Shown here one piece after another: positions 43,311-52,342 of a DNA stretch of 64,000 nucleotides. Within the stretch, counting starts at the first letter, position 1, and each line of letters opens with the position of its first letter. A program made the position numbers and the translations under genes. This DNA comes from Streptacidiphilus anmyonensis. Lineage in GTDB: Bacteria; Actinomycetota; Actinomycetes; Streptomycetales; Streptomycetaceae. Location of the stretch: the NCBI RefSeq assembly GCF_000787855.1, contig NZ_BBPQ01000001.1:1-64000 (forward strand), in the 5' to 3' direction. The notes beneath the pieces were generated by a model, which saw nothing but the letters and a program-made list of their open reading frames with translations, was not told the origin of the DNA and made no database searches.

Positions 43311-43352
43311 GGTCGCCGGTCGCCGGTCGCCGGTCGCCGGTCGCCGGTCGCC
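43311..43352. repeat. Tandem heptamer GGTCGCC, six perfect copies
   Basis: 42 bases of perfect 7-bp tandem repeat in the gap between adnA and the alkyltransferase-like gene; probably prone to copy-number change. Confidence 0.95.
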
Positions 43353-43387
43353 GGGAGGCCACATATCAACCCGGCTCGGGCGTGGGC

Positions 43388-43735
43388 TCAGCGCGAGTGC
43401 CCGTCCCAGCGGGCACGGCGCAGGTCGACGCGGGGCATGTGCTGGCCGGCCACCTCGCGCAGCGGGGTGCCCTCGACCCGGTACTGCTCCAGCGCGCTCA
43501 GCTCGTGGCCCGGCAGCAGCCGCCCGTCCGCCCGGATCACCCGCCACCACGGCACGGCTCCGCCGTAGAGCGCCATCACCCGTCCGACCTGGCGCGGACC
43601 GCCCTCGCCGAGGTACTCGGCGACGTCGCCGTAGGTCATCACCCGTCCAGTCGGAATGCCCTCCGCCACGTCGAGGACGCGCTCGGCGTACTGCGGAAGC
43701 TCCGACTCTGCCGCCCCTTCGTTCACACCGGGCAT
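43388..43735 (-). CDS. Alkyltransferase-like (ATL) protein, non-catalytic MGMT fold
   Basis: 115 residues with the DNA-binding half of O6-alkylguanine-DNA alkyltransferases: RVMTYGDVAEYLG, RQVGRVMA and VPWWRVIRADG. In true MGMT the signature is PCHRV; here P62 is followed by W63, so the alkyl-acceptor Cys is replaced by Trp, as in ATL proteins. These bind O6-alkylguanine lesions and hand them to nucleotide excision repair. It is read in the same direction as adnAB and 240 bases upstream, so the genes cluster by repair function. Confidence 0.92.
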   Translation of the reverse strand: MPGVNEGAAESELPQYAERVLDVAEGIPTGRVMTYGDVAEYLGEGGPRQVGRVMALYGGAVPWWRVIRADGRLLPGHELSALEQYRVEGTPLREVAGQHMPRVDLRRARWDGHSR

Positions 43736-43966
43736 TCTGTCGCACGGCTACGACAATGCGTGCGGAAGCGCGACACCCTGGGGGTATGACGGACGGGAAC
43801 ATCCTCGCTCACCCAGCCGGGGGAATGTAGCATCCGCCGAGGGTCGGCACGGGGACACCTCACCGCCGCGCGCTCGATCCGACCATGCCACCCTTGAATG
43901 ACCTGAAGGGGCCCTGATGAAGGGACGACGGCGGGCGGACGACAGACAGAAGGCACACGGGGAGCG

Positions 43967-46903
43967 ATGACCGGACCGAGGGCCACGAGCGCGGCGGATT
44001 CTGCCGACGCGCCCCGACGCATGCCCGCATCCGACCCCGGTGCGGCGGCGGACGCCTCCGAGCCGCCCGAGGCCGCTTCCCCGGCGCAGCCCGCCGAGCA
44101 GAGCCGCCCCGAGACGGGAACGGAATCCGCAGCGGCGTCCCCGGACGGGTCCGGGTCAGGAGCAGGAGCCAAGCATGATCGCGGGTCGGAGCAGGCGGGC
44201 CGGAAGACCGCGCCGGTCGATCTGGTGAAGCGTTCCTCCGGCCCGGTCGCACCCGCCACGGAAGCGAGCGGCGACAGCCCCGCGGGCGACGCGGCCGACA
44301 CCGCGAACGCACCCGACACGGCGAAGGCGGCGGCGAGCACCGCCCCGGCGGACATCGCAGGAGCAGCCCGGACCGACGACGCGGAAGCGTCCGGGGCGGA
44401 CGGCGCTGGTGACGGGTTCGACGGACCCGGGCCGGACGACGTGAGCGTCGCGGTCAACGAGCCGCTGCTGCCCGCTCGGGCGCACCGGCCCTCCGATCTG
44501 CTGCGATTCCTGCTCGGGCTGTTCGGCATCGCGGCCGTGCTGGTCCTGGCCAGCATCGCCCAGTCGACGACGAGCGGCCTGACCGTCGACATCAACTCCG
44601 GCGCCAACCGGCTGCCCAGCTTCCTGGTCACGCTGACCAGCTTCTTCTCCACCGCCGCCGTCCTGATCGTGCCGGTCGCCTTCGCCGTCGAGCGGCTGAT
44701 CAAACGCGACGGGCTGCGGGTGGCCGACGGCGTGCTCGCCGCCGTGCTGGCCCACGGCATCTCGCTCGGGGTGGACCTGTGGGTCCTCAAGGCCGCGCCA
44801 GCGCCCGTCTACGGCGCGCTGGTGGTCACCCACAACGGCACCGCCTCGGATCCGGTGCACGGCTATCTGACCCCGGTCATCGCGTACATGACCGCCGTCG
44901 GCATGTCGAGTCGACCACGCTGGCGGGTCGCGCTCTGGCTGGTCGTGCTGCTCGACAGCCTCTCCGAGCTGGTGGGCGGGAACACCACCCCGCTGTCGAT
45001 CGCGATCACCATCCTGCTCGGCCTGACCGTGGCCTACGGCACCCTCTACGCCGTCGGCAGCCCCAACGTCCGGCCGACCGGCGAACACCTGCTGGCAGGC
45101 CTGCGCAAGGTCGGCTTCGACCCGATCACCGCGCACCGCTCCCCGGACGGCCCGGAAGGCACCCGTCGCTACCTCGTCGTCCAGCAGGTCGGCCCGCCGC
45201 TCGACGTCCATGTCATCGACCGCGAGCAGCAGGCCTCCGGCTTCTTCTACCGGCTCTGGCGGCGGCTGCGGCTGCGCGCGGTGGCCACCCGTTCCAGCCC
45301 GCAGTCGCTCAGGCAAGCCCTGGAGCAGGAAGCCCTGATCGCCTACGCCGCCAACGCGGCCGGGGCCCGCTCCCCGCATCTGATCGCGACCTCCGAGCTG
45401 GGCCCGGACGCGGTGATCCTCGTCTACGAGCGGGTCGAGGGGCGCGCATTCGCGGACCTGGCCGACGAGGAGATCACGGACAAGATCCTCTCCGACGCCT
45501 GGAGCTCCGTCCGGATCCTGCACGACCGCCGCATCGCACACCGGCAGCTCACCTCCAGGGCGCTGCTGGTCACCGAGGACGGCGGCACCTGCCTGGTCAA
45601 CCTCGCCGGCGGGGACATCGCCGCCGGCGACCTGGCGCTGCGCATGGACGTCGCCCAACTGCTCACCACGATCGCCCTGCGGGTCGGCCCCGAGCGGGCG
45701 GTCGCCTCCGCCACGGAGGTGCTGGGCACCTCCCGTACCGCGGCGGCGCTGCCGATGCTCCAGCCGGTCGGGCTGAGCCGTTCCACCCGCCAGGACCTGA
45801 AGGCGTACCACCGCCAGGCCAAGGCCGCGGTCCAGGCGGAGCGGGACGTGAAGATCGCCGCAGGGGTCAAGGTCGAGGAGGCCCTGGAGGCCCACCCGGA
45901 CCCGTCGGACCTGCTCTCGCTCATCCGCGAGCAGATCCTCGCCCTGGTGCCGCAGGCTCCGGTCGAGCCCGCCAAGCTGGAGCGGCTCAAGCCGAAGACC
46001 CTGATCAGCCTCGTCGCGGGCGCCTTCGCCGCGTACCTGCTGGTGGGCCAGCTCACCAACAACCCGTTGACCAAGCTGGCCCACGCGCAGTGGGGCTGGA
46101 TCCTGATCGCGGTGGGCGCCTCGATCGCGAGCTACGTCGGTGCGACCATGAGCCTCGCGGGGTTCGTGCCCGAGCAGCTGCCGTTCTGGCGAACCTTCGC
46201 CGCCCAGGTGGCGGGCTCCTTCGTGAAGCTGGTCGCCCCGGCGGCGGTCGGCGGCGTCGCGCTGAACGCGCGCTTCCTGCAGCGTTGCGGCGTGCGCCCC
46301 GGTCAGGCCGTCGCCAGCGTGGGCGCCTCGCAGCTGGTCGGCCTGGCCATGCACATCCTGCTGCTCCTCGGCTTCGGCTTCATCGCCGGGACCGCCAACA
46401 GCTCGGACGTGCCGTCGGCGCGCACGGTGATCACGGTGCTGCTGGTGGCGGCGGTCGTGGTGCTGATCGTCACCGCGATCCCGCCGCTGCGGCGCTGGGT
46501 GTTCCAGCAGCTGCGGACGCTCTTCATCGGCGTGATCCCGCGCATGCTGGACCTGCTGCGCACCCCGTCCAAGCTGGCCACGGGCTTCGGCGGGATCATC
46601 CTGGTGTCGATCGCCTTCATCGCCTGCCTCTACACCTGCGTGCTCGCCTTCGGCGGCACGGCGGGCTTCGCCGCGATCGCCGTGGTCTACCTGGCCGGGA
46701 ACGCGGCCGGGTCCGCCGTCCCCGTGCCGGGCGGCATCGGCACCATCGACGCCGCCCTGATCCTGCTGCTCAGCTCGGCCGCGGGCGTGCCGGGCGCGAT
46801 CGCCGGACCGGCGGTGCTGATGTTCCGCCTGCTGACGTTCTGGCTGCCGGTCCTGCCGGGCTGGGGTTGCTTCAGCTACCTGCAGCGACGCGGCGCTCTG
46901 TAA
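43967..46903 (+). CDS. Large membrane protein: pseudokinase-like domain plus LPG-synthase-type flippase domain
   Basis: 978 residues. Residues 1-160 are acidic and Pro/Ala-rich. Seven or so membrane segments follow (about 180-380). A cytoplasmic domain (about 380-650) looks like a protein kinase fold but has HRQL and TSRALLV where HRD and LKxxN would be, and VNLAGGD for DFG. The C-terminal 330 residues are an LPG_synthase_TM (UPF0104/MprF flippase-like) region, ending VPVPGGIGTIDAALILLLSS. ATG 43967 follows GGGGAG closely. The substrate is probably a lipid-linked compound; not established. It is convergent with moeZ. Confidence 0.85.
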   Translation: MTGPRATSAADSADAPRRMPASDPGAAADASEPPEAASPAQPAEQSRPETGTESAAASPDGSGSGAGAKHDRGSEQAGRKTAPVDLVKRSSGPVAPATEASGDSPAGDAADTANAPDTAKAAASTAPADIAGAARTDDAEASGADGAGDGFDGPGPDDVSVAVNEPLLPARAHRPSDLLRFLLGLFGIAAVLVLASIAQSTTSGLTVDINSGANRLPSFLVTLTSFFSTAAVLIVPVAFAVERLIKRDGLRVADGVLAAVLAHGISLGVDLWVLKAAPAPVYGALVVTHNGTASDPVHGYLTPVIAYMTAVGMSSRPRWRVALWLVVLLDSLSELVGGNTTPLSIAITILLGLTVAYGTLYAVGSPNVRPTGEHLLAGLRKVGFDPITAHRSPDGPEGTRRYLVVQQVGPPLDVHVIDREQQASGFFYRLWRRLRLRAVATRSSPQSLRQALEQEALIAYAANAAGARSPHLIATSELGPDAVILVYERVEGRAFADLADEEITDKILSDAWSSVRILHDRRIAHRQLTSRALLVTEDGGTCLVNLAGGDIAAGDLALRMDVAQLLTTIALRVGPERAVASATEVLGTSRTAAALPMLQPVGLSRSTRQDLKAYHRQAKAAVQAERDVKIAAGVKVEEALEAHPDPSDLLSLIREQILALVPQAPVEPAKLERLKPKTLISLVAGAFAAYLLVGQLTNNPLTKLAHAQWGWILIAVGASIASYVGATMSLAGFVPEQLPFWRTFAAQVAGSFVKLVAPAAVGGVALNARFLQRCGVRPGQAVASVGASQLVGLAMHILLLLGFGFIAGTANSSDVPSARTVITVLLVAAVVVLIVTAIPPLRRWVFQQLRTLFIGVIPRMLDLLRTPSKLATGFGGIILVSIAFIACLYTCVLAFGGTAGFAAIAVVYLAGNAAGSAVPVPGGIGTIDAALILLLSSAAGVPGAIAGPAVLMFRLLTFWLPVLPGWGCFSYLQRRGAL

Positions 46904-46964
46904 GGCGCTGTCACGAGGCGGGCCGCGCGGCGCGCGCCGCAGGACGCTGCGAGAGGTGCACGAC

Positions 46965-47000
46965 GGGGAGCCCCCGAACCCTGCGGTTCGGGGGCTCCCC
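46965..47000. terminator. Bidirectional terminator between convergent genes
   Basis: Perfect 16-bp stem (46965-46980 with 46985-47000), loop CTGC, 61 bases after the flippase-like gene and 30 bases after moeZ. Confidence 0.85.
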
Positions 47001-47030
47001 TTCGGTCTGTGCGTTGAGCCGGGGCGCGCC

Positions 47031-48209
47031 TCAGTAGACGGGCTTCTCGGGCTCGATCTGGTTGACCCAGCCGATCACGCCGCCGCCGACGTGGACCGCG
47101 TCGGCGAAGCCGGCCGCGTGCAGGACGGCCAGGACCTCGGCGGAGCGGACGCCGGTCTTGCAGTGCAGGACGATCTTCTTGTCCTGCGGCATCTTCTCGA
47201 GCGCGTTGCCGAGCAGGAACTCGTTCTTCGGGATCAGCGTCGCGCCAGGGATGCTGACGATCTCGTACTCGGCCGGCTCGCGGACGTCGATGAGGAAGAT
47301 GTCCTCCTCGGTGTCCTGCCACTCCTTGAGCTGCTTCGGCGTGATGGTGTTGCCCGCGGCGGCCTCCTGGGCCTCCTCGGAGACGGCGCCGCAGAAGGCC
47401 TCGTAGTCGATCAGGTCGGTGACCGTGGGGTTCTCGCCGCACAGCGCGCAGTTCGGGTCCTTGCGGACCTTGACCTGGCGGTACGTCATCTCCAGGGCGT
47501 CGTAGATCATCAGACGGCCGACCAGCGGCTCGCCGATGCCGGCCAGCAGCTTGATGGCCTCGTTGACCTGGATCGAACCGATGGACGCGCAGAGCACGCC
47601 CAGGACGCCGCCCTCGGCGCAGGAGGGGACCATGCCCGGCGGCGGGGCCTCCGGGTAGAGGCAGCGGTAGCAGGGGCCGTGCTCGGCCCAGAAGACCGAG
47701 GCCTGACCGTCGAAGCGGTAGATGGAACCCCACACGTACGGCTTGCCCAGCAGCACGGCCGCGTCATTGACCAGGTAACGGGTCGCGAAGTTGTCCGTGC
47801 CGTCCACGATCAGGTCGTAGTCGGCGAAGATCTCCTTGACGTTGTCGACGTCGAGGCGCTCCTCGTGGAGGATCACGTTGACGTAGGGGTTGATCTCCTT
47901 GACCGAGTCGCGGGCGGACTCGGCCTTGGAGCGGCCCACGTCGGACTGGCCGTGGATGATCTGGCGCTGCAGGTTGGACTCGTCGACGGTGTCGAACTCG
48001 ACGATGCCGAGGGTGCCGACGCCGGCCGCGGCCAGGTACATCAGTGCGGGCGAGCCCAGGCCACCGGCGCCCACACAGAGCACCTTGCTGTTCTTCAACC
48101 GCTTCTGCCCGTCCATCCCGACATCCGGGATGATCAGGTGGCGGGAGTACCTGCGGACCTCGTCCACGGTGAGCTCGGCTGCGGGCTCGACCAGGGGTGG
48201 CAGCGACAC
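47031..48209 (-). CDS. moeZ: Adenylyltransferase/sulfurtransferase MoeZ
   Basis: 392 residues: an E1-like ThiF/MoeB domain and a C-terminal rhodanese domain. Nucleotide loop GAGGLGS (48-54). Zinc cysteines C180, C183, C254 and C257. PSCAEGGVLG holds C197. The rhodanese active loop is CKTGVRS with C350. MoeZ adenylates and thiolates sulfur-carrier proteins for molybdopterin, thiamine, cysteine and other sulfur pathways. The GTG start has GGAG six bases upstream. A SigR-type promoter lies 40 bases upstream, tying sulfur transfer to thiol stress. Confidence 0.95.
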   Translation of the reverse strand: MSLPPLVEPAAELTVDEVRRYSRHLIIPDVGMDGQKRLKNSKVLCVGAGGLGSPALMYLAAAGVGTLGIVEFDTVDESNLQRQIIHGQSDVGRSKAESARDSVKEINPYVNVILHEERLDVDNVKEIFADYDLIVDGTDNFATRYLVNDAAVLLGKPYVWGSIYRFDGQASVFWAEHGPCYRCLYPEAPPPGMVPSCAEGGVLGVLCASIGSIQVNEAIKLLAGIGEPLVGRLMIYDALEMTYRQVKVRKDPNCALCGENPTVTDLIDYEAFCGAVSEEAQEAAAGNTITPKQLKEWQDTEEDIFLIDVREPAEYEIVSIPGATLIPKNEFLLGNALEKMPQDKKIVLHCKTGVRSAEVLAVLHAAGFADAVHVGGGVIGWVNQIEPEKPVY

Positions 48210-48250
48210 GGGGGACTCCGGTGGTGGTCAGGCGATGTGTTTCCCTGGCC

Positions 48251-48276
48251 AACAGTGCCACGCGCGCGACTATTCC
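48251..48276 (-). promoter_or_regulatory. SigR-type promoter of moeZ
   Basis: Minus strand GGAAT (48276-48272), exactly 18 bases, GTT (48253-48251). Predicted start near 48244, about 35 bases before the moeZ GTG. Confidence 0.82.
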
Positions 48277-48408
48277 GACGCCCCTGGTCCAATGTGCGAG
48301 ACATCTGATGAGACGGTTGTGAGACGGGTCGCCCTGTCCGCACGTCGACGGGCGACCGCACCGCCACGAACGCACCGCCACGAACGACCGCAGCGAGGGA
48401 CGGCGGCC

Positions 48409-49320
48409 TCAGACGCGGCAGGCCGTCTCCATCCAGATGTCGGCCAGGGACTCCTCCAGCGGCACGCGGGGGCGCCAGCCCAGGCGCTCGCGCGCCGTGC
48501 GGATGTCCGCCTGGCGCCACAGCACCTCCAGCGGGCGGTCGGCGGCGTCGGCGCCCGAGATCGGCCCCCGCGTCTCCTCCATCAGGCGCCCCTCGAAGCC
48601 CGAGGCGCGCACCAGCAGCCCCGCCGCGTCGCGCATGCGCACCCCGGCGCCCCCGCCGATGTTGATCACGCCCGTCGCGGCCGACACGGCGGCGGACTGG
48701 ACGGCGCGCGCCACGTCCCGGACGTCGACGAAGTCTCGGAATGCGGACAGATCGGCGGTACGGACGTGGGACTCGCCTCGCTCCAGGGCGCGCCGCAACC
48801 CCTCGGAGAGGCGTCCGAACAGCGATCCGGCCGGGACACCCGGACCCACCACGTCGAAGATGCGCAGCACGACCGCGTCGAGGCCGGAGGAGAGGGCGAG
48901 CTCCGTCCCCGCCAGTTTGGTGACCCCGTACGGCCCGAGCGGACGCGGCTCGGCGGTCTCGGCCGTGGCCGTCCCGATCGGGACCGGCCCGTACTCGGCG
49001 GCGGAACCGACATGCACGAGACGGGCCGGGTCGTGGCTGCGCCGGATCGCCTCACAGACCGTGGCGACGGCCTGGGTGTTGGCCCGTACCAGGTCGCGTG
49101 GGCTGCCGTAGGTGGCGCCCGCACAGTTGACCACCACCCGCGGCATCACGGCGTCGAGGAACCGCGCCAGCGCGCCGGGACTGCCGGCGGCGAGGTCGAA
49201 ACGGATGTCCGCCGAGTCGCGCCGGCCGAGCACGGTGACCTGGAGCTCCGGGTCGGCGAAGAGTCGATCGGCGACGCGACGGCCGATGAAGCCGTCGGCG
49301 CCCAGCAGCAGCACCCTCAT
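48409..49320 (-). CDS. NAD-dependent epimerase/dehydratase
   Basis: 303 residues: an extended SDR with GADGFIGRR (nucleotide loop), a GATYG segment, VHVGSAAEYG and YGVTK (catalytic Tyr and Lys), then FRDFVDVRDVARA, the sugar-nucleotide epimerase pattern. The start is ATG 49320, with AAGGA nine bases upstream; the open frame continues further without support. It follows the membrane protein and PelF-like glycosyltransferase genes on the same strand but after a 395-base gap. A sugar-nucleotide substrate for surface polysaccharide is a reasonable inference. Confidence 0.9.
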   Translation of the reverse strand: MRVLLLGADGFIGRRVADRLFADPELQVTVLGRRDSADIRFDLAAGSPGALARFLDAVMPRVVVNCAGATYGSPRDLVRANTQAVATVCEAIRRSHDPARLVHVGSAAEYGPVPIGTATAETAEPRPLGPYGVTKLAGTELALSSGLDAVVLRIFDVVGPGVPAGSLFGRLSEGLRRALERGESHVRTADLSAFRDFVDVRDVARAVQSAAVSAATGVINIGGGAGVRMRDAAGLLVRASGFEGRLMEETRGPISGADAADRPLEVLWRQADIRTARERLGWRPRVPLEESLADIWMETACRV

Positions 49321-49715
49321 CAGGTGGGTCCTTCCGTACGTAGTGCGGTCACGAAGTGCGGTCGTTACTCGGTTGGGGTGGTGCTCCGGTCCAGGACCGG
49401 AGTCGCGCCACCGGCCCCGCACCGTCGGCTCACGGGCCATCGGCCCCGCCGTCGGCACTGGCCTCGGCCTCGGCCTCACGCGAGCGTCACCAAGCGGCAG
49501 TGGAGGCACACAGGCTGTGTGCCACGTGCCGCGTGCCGCGTGCCGTCGGGCGATCGACGGGTTCGGAAGCCCCGGCCCGGCCAGCTTCCCGGCCGGGCCC
49601 TCCGCGCCCCCGTGAGCGCGGAGAACCCGACTGCCGGTCAGGCCCGCCCGGCCCCAGGGTCAACGGCGTGGGGCCTGGGGCGTGGGCCGGGCCGCGGGGC
49701 GGGGAGGGCATCGGC
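49321..49715. other. Gene-free gap between membrane protein and epimerase genes
   Basis: Nearly 400 bases without a supported frame. A short GTGCCGC tandem repeat (about three copies, 49519-49543) and GC-rich low-complexity sequence are the only features. The epimerase promoter must lie here. Confidence 0.5.
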
Positions 49716-50879
49716 CTACGGCCCCGGCTCCCCCTCGCCATGGTCGGCGGTCGCAAGACGGTGGCTGGTCGGGCTGAGCGCGGCGATCCACGCGTACGGC
49801 AGGAGTGCCGCTGCCGACAGTGCGCAGGCCCAGGTGATGAGGTCGGGATGCGGCGGTGTCACGCGGGCCAGCGCGACGCAGCCGCAGGCCGAGGCGAGGG
49901 CGGCGAGGGCGCCCGGGGTCCGCCCACCGTGCCGCAGCAGCAGTGCGAGCAGCAGCGCTGCTCCAGCGCCGCACTGGGCGGCCCAGACGGCTCCCTGGCT
50001 CGCCCACACCGTATGGGCCGAGGAGGCCGCGTGGGCGACGTGGGCGACGGTGGCCTGGGCCGCCGCGCCGTGACCGCCTGCCGCGCCGGGCAAGGCCAGC
50101 GCGGCCGCCGTCAGTCCGGCCAGGACGCTCAGGTGCACCAGCAGGACGGCCGGCAGGACCGGCCGCATCCGGGCTCGGAACTCACGGGACGAGCGGGACC
50201 GCACGTGGCCCGAGCCCAGGTGGCGGTACCAGCGGGCGCACCATTCGGCCACGCCCGTGCCGACGGTCAGCGCGAGCTGTGGTGGACCGGTGCCCTGGGC
50301 GAGGGCGAGCAGTCCGCCCACGCCCAGCGCGAGCAGGATGCGCTCCGGCAACGGAAGGCCGCGTCCGAGCGTCAGGCCCACGGCGGCGGCGAACACCGCC
50401 ACCTGTTCCCCGAGCGGGACCGGCAGGCTCAGCGCCGACAGGCCCCACAGGAGCAGCGCCACGGCCGCCGACGCGGCCCCGGCCGCAAGGGCGGGGCGGG
50501 CGCGGCGCCGCCACTCGCCCTCGGCCGGCGGGGGCTCGGTCGCCCGACGGGGCACCCGGGCATGGAGCTCCTCGGCCAGCGAGAAGACGTCGCCGTGCCG
50601 GTAGCGCCCGGCGGTCTGCGGCCCGATGCCGGATCGCTCCAGCACCTCGGCGATGTCCAGCGGATCGACCGCGTCGGCGAACAGCTCCTGATGGCGTTCC
50701 ATCAGGGCCTGGACCGGGTCGGCGGGCCGCGGACGGACCGGGGGCACGGAACGGGCGGGCCGGGGCTGCCCGGCGTGACGGGCCGGGCCCGAGGCGGACC
50801 GCGAAGCACCGGCGTGCTGTCCGGCCGCGCCGCCGTGGCGCGGCGTATGGCCGCCGCGCGAGGCGTGACGAGGCGTCAT
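49716..50879 (-). CDS. Integral membrane protein with basic N-terminal domain
   Basis: 387 residues. The first 50 are low-complexity and basic. Residues 50-110 (ADPVQALMERHQELFADAVDPLDIAEVLE, then GIGPQTAGRYRHGDVFSLAEEL) form a small helical domain. The remaining part has about eight membrane segments. No family recognised. The ATG overlaps the stop codon of the upstream glycosyltransferase (ATGA), so the two are co-translated. The role is probably linked to the product of that glycosyltransferase, perhaps in export or anchoring; this is inference from position only. Confidence 0.8.
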   Translation of the reverse strand: MTPRHASRGGHTPRHGGAAGQHAGASRSASGPARHAGQPRPARSVPPVRPRPADPVQALMERHQELFADAVDPLDIAEVLERSGIGPQTAGRYRHGDVFSLAEELHARVPRRATEPPPAEGEWRRRARPALAAGAASAAVALLLWGLSALSLPVPLGEQVAVFAAAVGLTLGRGLPLPERILLALGVGGLLALAQGTGPPQLALTVGTGVAEWCARWYRHLGSGHVRSRSSREFRARMRPVLPAVLLVHLSVLAGLTAAALALPGAAGGHGAAAQATVAHVAHAASSAHTVWASQGAVWAAQCGAGAALLLALLLRHGGRTPGALAALASACGCVALARVTPPHPDLITWACALSAAALLPYAWIAALSPTSHRLATADHGEGEPGP

Positions 50880-52342
50880 TGTGCGGGCACCCCTTTCGGG
50901 AACGCGCCGACCCAGTACTCGGCGGGGCGCGCGAAGGGCTGACCGGTCCGCTCGGGCGCGGGGGCGGGCAGCTCGGCGGCGAGCTCGAGATAGAGCGCGC
51001 GGAAGGCGTCGACGGCCGGCTCCACGGCGTACAGCTCCTGGGCGCGCAGGCGCCCGGCGTGACCGAGGCGCTCCCGACGCTCCTCGTCCCCGAGCAGGGC
51101 CGTGCAGGCGGCAGCCAGCGGCGCCGGCTCGCCGACGGGGACGAGCAGGCCCGTCGGGCCCAGGACCTCCCGGGCGGCGCCCGCGTCGGAGGCCACCACC
51201 GGGCGTCCGCTGAGCTGAGCCTGGGCCAGCAGCTGTGGGCGCACACCGGCGCTGCCCGAGAACACCAGGACGTTGGCGTGCTCGTAGACCGAGCGCAGCC
51301 GCGAGGGACGGCCGTCGAAGGAGACGGCGTCGTCGGCCTCGGCCTTGCTGCCGAGGAGACGACGGGCAAGCCCTCGGCAGTGCTCCTCGTAGGCCGAAGC
51401 GCCGGCCGTGGCCTCGCCGTGCACGCGCAGCAGGGCGGTCGGCATCTCGTCGCGGACCAGGGCGAAGGCCCTGATCATGGCCTCCAGCCCGCCGCAGGGC
51501 TCTATCGGTCCGAGCCAGGCCAGGGTGGGCCGCTCCGGCTCCGCCCCGACGGGCGGCTCCTCCGCGAGCGGCGTGGCCTCGAAGACGACGCGGACGCGCT
51601 CACGTGGCGCGCCGCAGTACTCCTGCCAGCGCTGGTCGAAGGCGCTGCCCGGTGTGATCACGCCGGCCTGGGCGTACCCCTCCTGCGCCAGCCGACGGTG
51701 GAAGGCCAACAGCAGCGAGCGCACCGGCCAGCGGTAGCGGGAGGCGCGGTAGCCGCGGTAGCGCTCACGCAGGTGCAGGCTGTGCTCGGTCAGCAGCAGC
51801 GGCAGACCGAGCCTGCGCTTGGCCACCAGGCCCGCCAGCACGGAGGACGGCCCGTCGACGGCATGGCAGACGTCGACGCCGGCCAGCTCCCCCCGCGCGC
51901 CGTACCAGGGCAGGGAGAGCGGCCGGAGCGCGCGTTCCAGGAGATCGGCGGCGACGAGGGCGTCCTGCACCAGCGGGAGGCCCGCGTCCCCGGGCCCGGC
52001 GGCGACGGCGGCTGCCGGCGAGCCGAACCAACTGCTCTCCAGGGTCCGCAGGGCCGCGCCGGAACGCAGCAGCGAGGGCAGGCCCCCGCCACGCGCCTCG
52101 TCGACCAGCGAGTTCAGGGCCGCGGCGAAGCCGCACGCGGCGCGGGGCTCGACCAGGGAGGTGATGAGCTCCCCGTAGGCGGCGAGGGCCCGGCGTCTGC
52201 GCGCGGCGACGGGCGGGGCGGAGCGCGGCCGGTCGGCGGCCGCCGGGGAGAGCCGGACGAACTCGTGCTCGGGCAGGGACGCGACCAGCCGGTCGCTCCA
52301 CGCAACGGAGGACGTACTCTCGGTGACCAGTGCGATGCGCAT
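50876..52342 (-). CDS. PelF-like GT4 glycosyltransferase
   Basis: 488 residues from ATG 52342, with GGAGG four bases upstream. N-terminal half: DUF3492-like PelF region with MRIALVTES, DVCHAVDGPSSVLAGLVAKR, LPLLLTEHSLHLRERYR and GVITPGS. C-terminal half: a GT-B GT4 domain with WLGPIEPCGGLEAMIRAFALV, LRVHGEA, ANVLVFSGSAGVRPQLLAQA and GRPVVASDAGAAREVLG. PelF uses UDP-sugars to build Pel-type exopolysaccharide. No PelG or other pel gene is present, so it belongs to a different, probably surface-glycan, pathway. Its stop overlaps the following membrane protein start. Confidence 0.88.
   Translation of the reverse strand: MRIALVTESTSSVAWSDRLVASLPEHEFVRLSPAAADRPRSAPPVAARRRRALAAYGELITSLVEPRAACGFAAALNSLVDEARGGGLPSLLRSGAALRTLESSWFGSPAAAVAAGPGDAGLPLVQDALVAADLLERALRPLSLPWYGARGELAGVDVCHAVDGPSSVLAGLVAKRRLGLPLLLTEHSLHLRERYRGYRASRYRWPVRSLLLAFHRRLAQEGYAQAGVITPGSAFDQRWQEYCGAPRERVRVVFEATPLAEEPPVGAEPERPTLAWLGPIEPCGGLEAMIRAFALVRDEMPTALLRVHGEATAGASAYEEHCRGLARRLLGSKAEADDAVSFDGRPSRLRSVYEHANVLVFSGSAGVRPQLLAQAQLSGRPVVASDAGAAREVLGPTGLLVPVGEPAPLAAACTALLGDEERRERLGHAGRLRAQELYAVEPAVDAFRALYLELAAELPAPAPERTGQPFARPAEYWVGAFPKGVPAQ

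Noticed and set aside
36086-43568. Very long plus-strand open frames opposite adnA and adnB (over 1000 codons each)
   Set aside because: They are antisense shadows created by GC-rich third positions. The products are Arg/Gly/Ala/Leu-biased without domains, whereas the minus-strand frames show complete helicase and nuclease motifs.
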